A stretch of DNA of 64,000 bases from Anaerolinea sp. (lineage in GTDB: Bacteria > Chloroflexota > Anaerolineae > Anaerolineales > Anaerolineaceae), in assembly GCA_029975055.1 (NCBI GenBank), contig JARKPU010000074.1, forward strand, positions 186,001-250,000, in the 5' to 3' direction. Position 1 is the stretch's first letter. Each line of letters starts with the position of its first letter. Below are positions 16,765 through 24,685 of the stretch, one piece after another. Both the position numbers and the translations under genes were made by a program. A model generated the notes under the pieces. The model did not search any database. It was given only the letters and a program-made list of their open reading frames with translations, and was not told the DNA's origin.

Positions 16765-18615
16765 GTGCCTCGATCGAAAAGACGCGAATCAGTTCATCAG
16801 CCTGATGGGGCTGTTGAACCGCAGGCTTCTCTGCCCGATGCGCTGCTGCCCGTTTTAACCGCCACGCGCGCTTCGGCCGACCGCCTGGCCGACCCCATCT
16901 ACCTGCTCGATTCCACGGGCATCGTCCGCTATGCCAACAAGGCGCTGCTCAAATTCAACCTGGACCCAAAGGAAGTGGTCGGCAGGCATTTCCTGGAATT
17001 TATCCAGCCGGACGAGCGCGACGAGATGAGCCTGGCCTTCCAGCGCGAGACGCACGGCGCCGCAGAGGTGCTGGAATTCCACCTGCTCGACGGCAGCCAG
17101 ACCCCGCGCTTCGTGCGCGCCTACAGCCAGCCAATTGTGCGCGAAAGGCGCTTTGTGGGCATCGAAGGCGTGCTCCTCACGGCAGATTCCTCATGCGAGT
17201 TCGGCGCCATGCTCGAGCGCCGGGCGGCTCAACTGGCAATCTTGAACCAGATTGGCGCGGCCTTTTCCTCGGCCCTGGAAGTGGAAGACGTCCTCAAAAC
17301 ATCGGTCGAGATCCTGCACAACCGGTTCGGCTTCTTCCACGTGGCGGTCTTCTTGCCCGCCGATGAACCCGGCATGCTGCACATGGCCGCCCGCGCGGGT
17401 CACTTTGCCGGCCTCTTCCCACCCAAACACCTTCTCAAGGATGATCAAGGCCTGGTCGGCTGGGTTTTCCAAAACCGCCAGACGGCCCTGGTGGGGGACG
17501 TGCGCCGCGACCCGCGCTACATCAACTTCTTCCCAGACCGCATCCCCACCTCCTCCGAACTGGCGGTGCCCGTCCTGGCGGGCGAAAACGTGCTGGGCGT
17601 GCTGGATATCCAAAGCCCATCGCCCAATGCGTTCGACCAAAACGACAGCATGGTCATCGAAACCGTCGCCGGGCAGCTCGCGCTGGCGCTCCAAAACGCC
17701 CGGCTGTACCAGCAGGTGCGCCGGCGCCTGGAAGACCAGGAACACGCCGAAGCGTTGATGCGCTTGCAGCGCGATTTACTCAGCAGGCTGAGTTCCGTCC
17801 AGGATTACCCGGAAGCCATCGAGGTCATCTTGAGTGCCCTCGCCTGCATACCGGGCATCGACTGTGGCAGCATTTACCTGGTGGATGAACACGGCGGACT
17901 CGACCAGGTGGCTCATTCCGGCCTGACGCCGGCCTTTGCCGCGGTGGTCTCTTACCTACCGCCGCAAGCGCACAAGAGCCAGTTCGTGCGCGAAGGCCGC
18001 GCCGGTTACCTGCGCTACTCCGAATTGAACCTCGACCCGCGCATCCCGGCCGATGTGCGCAGCCGCGAAGCCATCCTTTGCCTGGCGGTGCTGCCAATTC
18101 ACTTTCAATCGCGCGTGTTCGCCAACCTCACCCTCGGCTCGCACACCCTGCCGGATTTCCCCGCCGAGGCGCGCGGCGTGCTCGAAGCCGTTGCCGCCCA
18201 CCTGGGGGCCGTGCTGGCGCGCATCAAAGCCGAAAAAGCCCTGAGAGCCAGCGAGGCGTATGCCTCGGCGCTCCTGGCGGCCATCCCCGATACGTTCGTC
18301 GTGGTCGATTGCAGCGGCCGGCTGGTCAGCTTCAAACCGGGCGAAAACCCTCTCTTCAACCGGCCGATGAAAGACCTGGTTGGCCGGTTCATCGGCGAGC
18401 TGCTCCCGGCCGATGTGGCGGACCTGGCCCTTCAGGCGATCCGTAAAGCCGTGGCCGGGCACAAAACGGTCGGCTTCACCTATACGCTCCCCTGCGGGCA
18501 GGGCGGGGCAGCGGCCGCCTTCGATGCGCGCGTCAGCGCAATCAACGACGAACTGGCCATCGCCGTCATCCGCGAGCTTGCCGGCCCGGAAAATGCAGGC
18601 GGGAAATCCAGGTAA
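16765..18615 (+). CDS. PAS-GAF-GAF-PAS sensory protein without an output domain
   Basis: Cytoplasmic sensory protein of 616 residues. Domains in order: PAS (about 35-145; DPIYLLDSTGIVRYANKALL), GAF (about 155-320; LGVLDIQSPSPNAFDQND near its end), a second GAF (about 335-490), and a C-terminal PAS (about 495-610; IPDTFVVVDCSGRLVSF). No kinase, cyclase or phosphatase domain follows, so it must signal through a partner. GTG at 16765 is chosen over the longer open frame because AAAGGGGG lies just upstream and the longer frame overlaps ugd. It directly precedes the STAS, HATPase and GAF-PP2C genes, so it is probably the input component of that partner-switching module (inference). Confidence 0.82.
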   Translation: MPRSKRRESVHQPDGAVEPQASLPDALLPVLTATRASADRLADPIYLLDSTGIVRYANKALLKFNLDPKEVVGRHFLEFIQPDERDEMSLAFQRETHGAAEVLEFHLLDGSQTPRFVRAYSQPIVRERRFVGIEGVLLTADSSCEFGAMLERRAAQLAILNQIGAAFSSALEVEDVLKTSVEILHNRFGFFHVAVFLPADEPGMLHMAARAGHFAGLFPPKHLLKDDQGLVGWVFQNRQTALVGDVRRDPRYINFFPDRIPTSSELAVPVLAGENVLGVLDIQSPSPNAFDQNDSMVIETVAGQLALALQNARLYQQVRRRLEDQEHAEALMRLQRDLLSRLSSVQDYPEAIEVILSALACIPGIDCGSIYLVDEHGGLDQVAHSGLTPAFAAVVSYLPPQAHKSQFVREGRAGYLRYSELNLDPRIPADVRSREAILCLAVLPIHFQSRVFANLTLGSHTLPDFPAEARGVLEAVAAHLGAVLARIKAEKALRASEAYASALLAAIPDTFVVVDCSGRLVSFKPGENPLFNRPMKDLVGRFIGELLPADVADLALQAIRKAVAGHKTVGFTYTLPCGQGGAAAAFDARVSAINDELAIAVIRELAGPENAGGKSR

Positions 18616-18650
18616 AATCCACCGAATTTTACGCCGGAACGGATTTGATT

Positions 18651-18656
18651 TATAAT
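18651..18656 (+). promoter_or_regulatory. -10 box for the STAS operon
   Basis: TATAAT 37 bases before the STAS start; a weak TTTACG lies 17 bp upstream. It could give a second transcript starting inside the longer operon. Confidence 0.5.
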
Positions 18657-18693
18657 TGCATCAACCTGTTCATCTGACGCGGAGGCTAGCCCG

Positions 18694-19029
18694 ATGGAAA
18701 TTACGCACACCCAGTACAAGCACTGTGACCTGGTCAAGGTCAAAGGCCGCATCGATAGCTACACGGCTCCCCAGCTCGCCGAAACCTTCTCCAAGATCAC
18801 CGAAGACGGACGTTTCAAAATCGCCCTGGAGATGAGCGAGCTCGAGTTCATGTCCAGCGCCGGCCTGCGCGCCTTGATCAACACCCAAAAGGTGTGTAAA
18901 CGCTATAACCGTGGCGAGCTTGTGCTGGTGAAGGTGCCCGAGAATATCCACGCCGCGTTAGACCTGGCAGGGTTTATCCCCCTGTTCAAAATTTTCGATG
19001 ATGTGTTGACAGCCGTTGGAAATTTCTAA
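18694..19029 (+). CDS. STAS-domain anti-sigma factor antagonist (RsbV/SpoIIAA-like)
   Basis: Single-domain protein of 111 residues. The STAS fold is clear: VKVKGRIDSYTAPQLAETF, then LEMSELEFMSSAGLRALINT with the serine pair at the position normally phosphorylated by the cognate kinase, and a closing GFIPLFKIFDDVLTAV. Unphosphorylated antagonists bind the anti-sigma kinase and release its target. The next gene, overlapping by 14 bases, encodes such a kinase, and the gene after that encodes a phosphatase, giving all three classical components. Either of the two PP2C proteins in the window might dephosphorylate it. Confidence 0.92.
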   Translation: MEITHTQYKHCDLVKVKGRIDSYTAPQLAETFSKITEDGRFKIALEMSELEFMSSAGLRALINTQKVCKRYNRGELVLVKVPENIHAALDLAGFIPLFKIFDDVLTAVGNF

Positions 19030-19492
19030 CCAATCGATCACTCCTCTCGTTGTCACCCGCTCCTTCCCTGGGCGCTATGACAGCCTGGCATCCATCGGTG
19101 ATTTTATCCGCGGGATTGCCCATAAAGCCGGGCTTGGCAGCTTCGCGGCCTACACAGTGGAAATGGCGGTGGATGAAGCGTGCTCGAACATCATCGAGCA
19201 CGCTTATGGCAGTGAGGATAAGGGGCAGATCACCTGCACCTGCAAAGTTACCAAAGAAGGGTTGACCATCATTCTCGAAGATCACGGCCGGCCATTCGAC
19301 CCCGACCTGATCGGCGCGCCCGACATCAGCGGCGGCCTGGAAGACAGGCCCACCCACGGCCTGGGGCTCTTCTTCATCCGCCAGTGGATGGACAAAGTGG
19401 ATTTCGATTTCAAAACCGGCAACGGCAACCGCCTGACTCTCTTCAAGAAACGGCAAGCTTCCCCAGAATCTAAACCAACCAAAAAAAGATGA
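19016..19492 (+). CDS. RsbW/SpoIIAB-like ATP-binding anti-sigma regulator
   Basis: Serine kinase of the HATPase_c_2 group, 158 residues. The Bergerat ATP site shows the N box VDEACSNIIEHAYG, the G1 box LEDHGRPFDP and the G2 box GLGLFFIRQWMDKVDF. Proteins of this type sequester a sigma factor or another effector and phosphorylate a STAS antagonist. The start is TTG at 19016, inside the end of the STAS gene, without a strong ribosome binding site, so translational coupling is likely. Its stop overlaps the next start as ATGA. No sigma-factor gene is present in the window, so the regulated target is unknown. Confidence 0.9.
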   Translation: MEISNQSITPLVVTRSFPGRYDSLASIGDFIRGIAHKAGLGSFAAYTVEMAVDEACSNIIEHAYGSEDKGQITCTCKVTKEGLTIILEDHGRPFDPDLIGAPDISGGLEDRPTHGLGLFFIRQWMDKVDFDFKTGNGNRLTLFKKRQASPESKPTKKR

Positions 19493-22400
19493 CCGCCAGG
19501 CCTTCTACCAGGCAGACTGCTGAGCCGGAGTGGAAACGCTTCCTTCGTTTGGGCGAACAGCTCGTCCGCCAGCCTGAGACCCTCTCTCAGTGCCGGGCGA
19601 TCGAATCGGCGCTCGCCGAAATGCTTGGCGGGCAGGCGCGCGTCTGGCTCTCGAAGCCTTATTACCCCTTGCCCGGCGAAGAGGAGATGGACGTGCTCCC
19701 CAGCGCCCCCGCCCCAGACCTGGTGCAGCGCGCCCGCCTGGATGGCAAACTGATCTGCTCCGACAGCCAGGTGACGGTAGACGGCGCGTGCACCCCCGGC
19801 GCAGTCTGGCAGGCGGCCATCCCGCTGCGCTCTAACGCCAACCTGCTCGGCATCATCCAGTTCGAGCGCTCGCCCGATGCGCCCATCAAGCCCAAAGAGT
19901 TTGAGCTCCTCGAAGGGTTGGCGGCGCATGCCGCCTCGGCCATGGAGATCACCCGCCAGGAAAAGCTGAAGAACTGGCGGCTCGAGCAGCTCGGCCTGGT
20001 GCGCAAAGTGAGCGGGCAGATCGCCAGCCTGCTCAACCTGGAACAGCTCTACGGGCGCGTCACCGAGTTGATCCAGAACACCTTCAATTACTATTACGTC
20101 GCCATTTTCGTCAACAGCGGCGAACCGCCGCGCCTGGAGTTCCGCGCATCGGCGTCGCCGAGCAGCAGCCTGCCCTTCCGGCCGGGCGACGTCATCCAGC
20201 CGGGCGAGGGGTTGATCGGCTCCGCGGCCCAGACGGGCGAGCAAATCGTCGTCGCCGATGCGCTCATCGACCCGCGCTTCCACTACAACGAAGCCCTGCC
20301 CGAGACGCTCTCCGAGGCCTGTTTCCCGCTCAAAATCGAAAACCATGTCCTCGGCGTGCTGGATGTGCAGAGCGATATCCTCGACGGCTTCCACGACACC
20401 GATGTCCTCGTCCTGGGCGCCCTGGCCGATAACATCGCCCTGGCCATTCAAACCGCCCGCCTCTACACCGACCTGGAAACCCGCGCAAGCCAGATTTCCT
20501 CGGTCACCGAGGTCAGCCACGCGCTTAATTCGATCCTGGAGATCGACCAGTTGCTGGCCGAGGTCGTCCAACTCATCCAGCGCCGCTTCGGTTACCCGCA
20601 CGTCCACCTCTATTCAGTGCACCCCGGCAGGCGCCTGGTCATCTACCAGGCCGGGTCAGGCGAGCGCAGCGAGGCGATGCACAGCCAGGAAGTGGCCTAC
20701 TCGCTGGACTCCGAAGTGGGCATCATCCCTGCCGTCGCGCGCAGCGGGAAATCCATCCTGGTCAACGACGTGTCCAAAGAGCCCCTCTACGTGGCCCCGC
20801 TGCTGCCCCCCGATGACACGCATTCCGAGCTGGCCGTGCCGCTGCTCTACGGCGAAGAGGTGATCGGCGTGCTCGATATCCAGAGCACCGAAACCAACGC
20901 ATTTGGCGAATCGGACCTGTCGCTGTTCGAAGCCCTGGCCTCGACCATCGCCATCTCGTATCGCAATGCCACCCTCTACCGCTCGGAAAAGTGGCGCCGC
21001 CAGGTGGCGGAGGGCTTCCGCGACGTGGCGGCTCAGATTTCCAACAACGCAGACCTCACCACCCTCCTGGATATGATCCTCGAGCGGCTGCAGGCTAACC
21101 TGCCCTGCGACTCGGCGGCGATCTGGCTGGTGAAAGATGCCGAGGGCCACAACGGGCAGAACCTTTCGCTGGAGCTGGCAGCCTCTCGCGGCATCGACCC
21201 GGCGGAACTCAACCGCGCCATCGCCGAAAACCCCGACGTGCGTCTGGTGCTGGATGAGCAAATTCAAATCCAGGAACCGTTCATCCGCACCGCCGAAGAC
21301 CCCATGGGGCCGATCGGCCACGCCCTGCACTACCCGCAGGACTACTCGGCCCTGGCTGTGCCGATGCGCTCGGGGAACCTGACCCTCGGGCTGCTCGTCC
21401 TGGCGCATCAGTCGCCCGGGCGCTACGGCAGCGAAGCCTCCTCCATGACGGCCACCTTTGCCGGGTATGCGGCTGTGGCCATTCAGAATGCGCGCCTGTT
21501 CAGCGAAGCCCAGGAACAGGCCTGGGTTGCCACCATGCTCGTCCAGGTGGCCGAAGCCACCCAGAGCGTGCTCTCGGTAGATGACCTGCTGGCCACCATG
21601 CTACGCCTGACGCGACTGCTGGTGGGCGTGCGCAAGTGCCTCTTCCTGCTGCGCCAGGAGAACCGCCCCTATTATGAGCTGAAGGCCTGGTACGGCTTCG
21701 AGCCTGCCAACGGCGGGCCGCACCTCTACCCGGTGGCAATGCCCGGCCTGGTGCGCCTGGAAGAAGAGCACGCCATGGTTTACCTGGTTGATACTGCGCT
21801 GGAGTTGGGCCTGCCGGAGGCCGCCATCACCGACGGGCCTTCGCTGCAGGTAATGCTCCCGCTGATGGTGCGCGGGCAGATCACCGGGGCCTTCCTCGTC
21901 TCGCTCCAGGTGGAGCGCCTTTCGGCAGACGACCCCACCCTCGACCCCAAATCGCTTTCCATCCTGCAGGGCATTGCCCACCAGACTTCGGTGACGGTGG
22001 AAAACCTGCGCCTGCTCGAGGCGCGCCAGGAAGAAGCCTACGTCACCGCCGCGCTGCTCCAGGTGGCCCAGGCGGTGGTCTCATCCAACGACCTGCCGGA
22101 CGTGCTCGAGAACATCGTCCACCTGGTGCCCATCCTGGTGGGCATCGATGTTTGCATGATCTACCGCTGGGATGAAGACCTGCAGGTCTTCCGCCCGACC
22201 AACGCCCACGGCGAGAACCGCCGCCAGGAGCGCTTCTTGCTCGATAACGCCTACCTGCCCGGCGAGCACCGCCTGCTCGATGCCGTGCTTGCAACCGCCG
22301 CGCCGCACATCTGCCCGGTGGCGCAGGCCGGCCTGCCCGAGGAAGAATGGCCCGAACTCTACTGCGAGGCGCTCGAAACCTACCAGCAGGATACTCACAT

Positions 22401-23340
22401 GGTGGAGGGCGATTGGCTGCTGGCCTTTCCGCTCATCGTCCAGGGGCGTGTGCACGGCATTCTGCTGGTGCGCGAGCGCAACGCCACCCCGGCCTTCCGC
22501 GAGCGGCGGCTCGAAATCCTCAACGGCATCGCCCAGCAGACCAGCCTGGCCCTGCAAAACGACCTGGTGAAGCGCGAGATGGTGCAAAACGAGCGCATCG
22601 AGCGCGAAATCCAGCTCGCCAGGCAGATTCAAGAGACCTTCCTGCCAGACCAGGTGCCCGCCTTCCACGGCTGGGAGATCGACATGCGCTGGCAGACGGC
22701 GCGCCAGGTGGGCGGCGACTTCTATGACATCTTCGAGCTCAGCAATGGCCGGGTTGGCCTGGTGGTGGCGGATGTATCCGATAAAGGGCTGCCCGCGGCG
22801 CTGTACATGACGGTGGCGCGCACCCTCATCCGCGCCTCGGTGCGCAACCATGACGACCCCGCGGATGTCTTCGAGGAAGTCAACCAGCTGCTCTTCAGCG
22901 AATCGCCCGAGTCGATGTTCATCACCGCGGTGTATGCCATCCTGGATACGAGCAAAGGCGAGCTCGTCTATGCCAACGCCGGTCACAACCTGCCGTTCGT
23001 TTACCGCGCGGCGCAGCACAGCGTGGAACAGCTGCCCAAGGGCGGCATGGCCCTGGGAGTCTTGCCGGAAGTCGCCTACGAAGACCACACCTTCCAGGTG
23101 GCCCCCGGCGATGCGCTGCTGCTTTACACCGACGGAGCCACCGATTCACTCGACCCGGAAGGCGCCGACTTTGGCGAGGAACGCCTGCGCGAAGCGGTGC
23201 TAGCCAGCGGGGCGCTCTCGGCCGGCGGGCTGCTCACCGGCATCGATGAGGCCCTCTCCGGCTTCCGGCAGGGCACCCCCCTGGCCGATGACATCACGCT
23301 GGTGGCGGTGCGCCGCACCCCTCTTCCTCCAGACAAGTAA
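19489..23340 (+). CDS. Multi-GAF serine phosphatase (RsbU-like, six GAF-like domains)
   Basis: Very large soluble phosphatase of 1283 residues. Six GAF-like units can be read at about residues 20-150, 165-325, 335-500, 505-680, 685-845 and 850-1025. Several end with the typical VLGVLDVQS or LALQN signature; units 1 and 6 are the most diverged. A helix (QLARQIQETFLPDQVP) leads into a SpoIIE/PP2C domain, about 1040-1275, with GGDFYDIF, VADVSDKG, LLYTDGATD and PLADDITLVAV. It should dephosphorylate the STAS partner in response to ligands or redox state sensed by the GAF array. Its start overlaps the kinase stop (ATGA). A tandem palindrome array follows its stop codon directly. Confidence 0.93.
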   Translation: MTARPSTRQTAEPEWKRFLRLGEQLVRQPETLSQCRAIESALAEMLGGQARVWLSKPYYPLPGEEEMDVLPSAPAPDLVQRARLDGKLICSDSQVTVDGACTPGAVWQAAIPLRSNANLLGIIQFERSPDAPIKPKEFELLEGLAAHAASAMEITRQEKLKNWRLEQLGLVRKVSGQIASLLNLEQLYGRVTELIQNTFNYYYVAIFVNSGEPPRLEFRASASPSSSLPFRPGDVIQPGEGLIGSAAQTGEQIVVADALIDPRFHYNEALPETLSEACFPLKIENHVLGVLDVQSDILDGFHDTDVLVLGALADNIALAIQTARLYTDLETRASQISSVTEVSHALNSILEIDQLLAEVVQLIQRRFGYPHVHLYSVHPGRRLVIYQAGSGERSEAMHSQEVAYSLDSEVGIIPAVARSGKSILVNDVSKEPLYVAPLLPPDDTHSELAVPLLYGEEVIGVLDIQSTETNAFGESDLSLFEALASTIAISYRNATLYRSEKWRRQVAEGFRDVAAQISNNADLTTLLDMILERLQANLPCDSAAIWLVKDAEGHNGQNLSLELAASRGIDPAELNRAIAENPDVRLVLDEQIQIQEPFIRTAEDPMGPIGHALHYPQDYSALAVPMRSGNLTLGLLVLAHQSPGRYGSEASSMTATFAGYAAVAIQNARLFSEAQEQAWVATMLVQVAEATQSVLSVDDLLATMLRLTRLLVGVRKCLFLLRQENRPYYELKAWYGFEPANGGPHLYPVAMPGLVRLEEEHAMVYLVDTALELGLPEAAITDGPSLQVMLPLMVRGQITGAFLVSLQVERLSADDPTLDPKSLSILQGIAHQTSVTVENLRLLEARQEEAYVTAALLQVAQAVVSSNDLPDVLENIVHLVPILVGIDVCMIYRWDEDLQVFRPTNAHGENRRQERFLLDNAYLPGEHRLLDAVLATAAPHICPVAQAGLPEEEWPELYCEALETYQQDTHMVEGDWLLAFPLIVQGRVHGILLVRERNATPAFRERRLEILNGIAQQTSLALQNDLVKREMVQNERIEREIQLARQIQETFLPDQVPAFHGWEIDMRWQTARQVGGDFYDIFELSNGRVGLVVADVSDKGLPAALYMTVARTLIRASVRNHDDPADVFEEVNQLLFSESPESMFITAVYAILDTSKGELVYANAGHNLPFVYRAAQHSVEQLPKGGMALGVLPEVAYEDHTFQVAPGDALLLYTDGATDSLDPEGADFGEERLREAVLASGALSAGGLLTGIDEALSGFRQGTPLADDITLVAVRRTPLPPDK

Positions 23341-23341
23341 A

Positions 23342-23687
23342 CCTCCCGTCGGGTGCGGTCGATTTTATGACCGCACCTCACCAAACCTCCCGTAGGGTGC
23401 GGTCGATTGTATGACCGCACCCCACCAGGCCTCCGTCGGGTGCAGTCGATTGCATGACCGCGCCTCACCAAACCTCCCGTAGGGTGCGGTCGATTGCATG
23501 ACCGCGCCTCATCAGCCTCCGTAGGGTGCGGTCGATTGTTTGACCGCACCTCACCAGGCCTCCCGTCGGGTGCGGTCGATTTTATGACCGCGCCTCACCA
23601 AACCTCCCGTAGGGTGCGGTCGATTGTATGACCGCAACTCCTCGATGGGTGAGAAAGAGGGTGCGGCCCAAAGCGACCACACCCCAT
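23342..23687. repeat. Tandem 44-bp palindromic repeat array
   Basis: Seven head-to-tail units of 43-44 bp start at 23342, 23386, 23430, 23473, 23516, 23559 and 23603, with a decayed eighth at about 23650-23687. Each unit carries GGTGCGGTC-N8-GACCGCACC (some with one change), a 9-bp hairpin, separated by a CTCACCAAACCTCCCGTAG-like linker. Variants alternate between CCTCCCGTAGG, CCTCCCGTCGG and CCTCCGT forms, so the units have drifted or been rearranged. There is no unique spacer between units, so it is not CRISPR. The array fills the 379-bp gap between the multi-GAF phosphatase and the convergent DivIC gene and could serve as a terminator or mRNA end-protector. Confidence 0.92.
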
Positions 23688-23719
23688 AAAGCTATATTGT
23701 TTTTCAAAAGAATGCTGAT

Positions 23720-24184
23720 TTACTGGTCGAAGAAAAGCGCCCACCAGACCTGCCAGTTGAGCGGTGCACTGGGGGTGGGCGTTTGGGAAACAGGCGTGGG
23801 GGTGGGGTTGCCTGCGGGGGCAAACGGCACCACCAGCACTTCTCCTTCTCGGATCATGTGCGCTTCGCGGGCGTAATCCTCTGCGGCCTGGTCGGATTTG
23901 GAGTAGGCCACCTGGGTTTGAAGCACCTGCTGGGTGACCTCCAGGTTGGCCACCCGCGTGCTCAGATCATCGCGCTCCGAGCTCAGGCGGTAAAACTCGC
24001 TCAGGCGGCTGTTGAGGTTGAGCATCACCAGCACCAGAATCACCGCTGCGGCGATCACCACCCCCTGGCGGGCCAGCTTTTGCCATTCGAGCGAGCGCCG
24101 GCTGCCCTTGCGGGGCTCTTTTTCTTCGACCGCCTGGGTTTCCACCCGCGGGGTTTCGGCCTGGTTTCGGTTGCGTCGCGGCAT
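23720..24184 (-). CDS. FtsB/DivIC-like septum formation initiator protein
   Basis: Bitopic membrane protein of 154 residues. A basic cytoplasmic N-terminus (about 35 residues) leads to one transmembrane helix (GVVIAAAVILVLVMLNL, about 41-57). A coiled coil follows (about 58-95; LSEFYRLSSERDDLSTRVANLEVTQQVLQTQ), and then the AREAHMIREGEVLVVP segment typical of FtsB/DivIC. The C-terminal tail is Thr/Pro-rich (NPTPTPVSQTPTPS). Members stabilise the division complex at the septum. The ATG at 24184 is only six bases after a TAATAT box, so the transcript may be leaderless. Convergent with the phosphatase operon. Confidence 0.85.
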   Translation of the reverse strand: MPRRNRNQAETPRVETQAVEEKEPRKGSRRSLEWQKLARQGVVIAAAVILVLVMLNLNSRLSEFYRLSSERDDLSTRVANLEVTQQVLQTQVAYSKSDQAAEDYAREAHMIREGEVLVVPFAPAGNPTPTPVSQTPTPSAPLNWQVWWALFFDQ

Positions 24185-24190
24185 ATACCT

Positions 24191-24219
24191 ATATTACCCT
24201 GTCTGTGTTGTCGGATCAA
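24191..24219 (-). promoter_or_regulatory. Promoter predicting a leaderless divIC-like mRNA
   Basis: Minus strand TTGATC (24214-24219), 17-bp spacer, TAATAT (24191-24196), then six bases to ATG 24184. Confidence 0.65.
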
Positions 24220-24261
24220 GTCTTTTAGCAGCGCCTGCGCATCCACAGGCACGCAAGGGGG

Positions 24262-24290
24262 AAAAGAAAAATCCCCATGACAGGATGGGG
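24262..24290 (-). terminator. Terminator of tRNA-Leu
   Basis: Minus strand CCCCAT-cctgtc-ATGGGG followed by ATTTTTCTTTT, immediately past the tRNA 3' end. Confidence 0.8.
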
Positions 24291-24294
24291 ACTG

Positions 24295-24378
24295 TGCCGA
24301 AGGAGGGAGTTGAACCCTCACGAGATTGCTCTCACTAAGCCCTGAACCTAGCGCGTCTGCCAATTCCGCCACTTCGGC
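24295..24378 (-). tRNA. tRNA-Leu (anticodon CAG)
   Basis: Minus-strand transcript begins GCCGAAGTGGCGGAATTGGC and ends in the matching CTTCGGC acceptor arm plus A. D-arm GCGGAATTGGCAGACGC, anticodon loop TTCAGGG giving CAG (reads CUG), a long class II variable arm, and T-arm GAGGGTTCAACTCCCTC are all present. CCA is not encoded. The long variable arm and G-rich D-loop fit leucine identity. It lies upstream of the DivIC-like gene with its own terminator between them. Confidence 0.96.
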
Positions 24379-24501
24379 TGAAGTGAGGGTATTTTATCCC
24401 AATCCCCAATTTTGTCAAGTAGAGAACAGCGTTGCCAGAATTGTGCCAGCCCGGTTCGGCCTTCACCCGGCCATCTCTTAAGATTGTGTGTACCTTTTCC
24501 T

Positions 24502-24530
24502 GGAAATTGGGGCAGGCCCCCAATTTCCTG
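24502..24530. repeat. Dispersed palindrome family, copy D (inverted orientation)
   Basis: GGAAATTGGGG-cagg-CCCCCAATTTCC, preceded by TGTGTACCTTTT, the reverse complement of the AAAAGGTACACA tail; this is the same family as copies A-C in opposite orientation. It touches the left arm of the nested element at 24530-24655. Confidence 0.75.
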
Positions 24531-24655
24531 GTTTTCTCGCTAAATTCCCAGTTTTTTCCCTCACCCTACCCTCACCCCTGCGGATGCGCGAAGCGCGTCC
24601 CAGAGGGAGAAGGGCCGGGGATGAGGTGGAATGTTTTGAACTTAGCGAGAAAACC
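24530..24655. repeat. 126-bp element with 14-bp terminal inverted repeats
   Basis: Perfect outer arms GGTTTTCTCGCTAA (24530-24543) and TTAGCGAGAAAACC (24642-24655) enclose a CCCTCACCC...GGGAGAAGGG palindrome (24556-24626) with an inner GCGCGAAGCGC hairpin. With copy D this accounts for most of the 307-bp gap between tRNA-Leu and the DUF3048 gene; no gene is visible there. It could be a miniature transposable element, but no flanking target duplication is obvious. Confidence 0.7.
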
Positions 24656-24685
24656 ATTTACAGGAAAATAGAAACACATTCTCTA

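Noticed and set aside
23124..23549. Minus-strand open frame with repeated RPHPTGG peptides
   Set aside because: It is a translation of the 44-bp DNA repeats running into the antisense of the phosphatase gene; no start signal or family.
23342..23687. CRISPR array
   Set aside because: Repeat units are contiguous and palindromic throughout; there are no unique spacers of constant length and no cas genes in the window.
24530..24655. Complete insertion sequence
   Set aside because: It has inverted ends but is only 126 bp long and encodes nothing.
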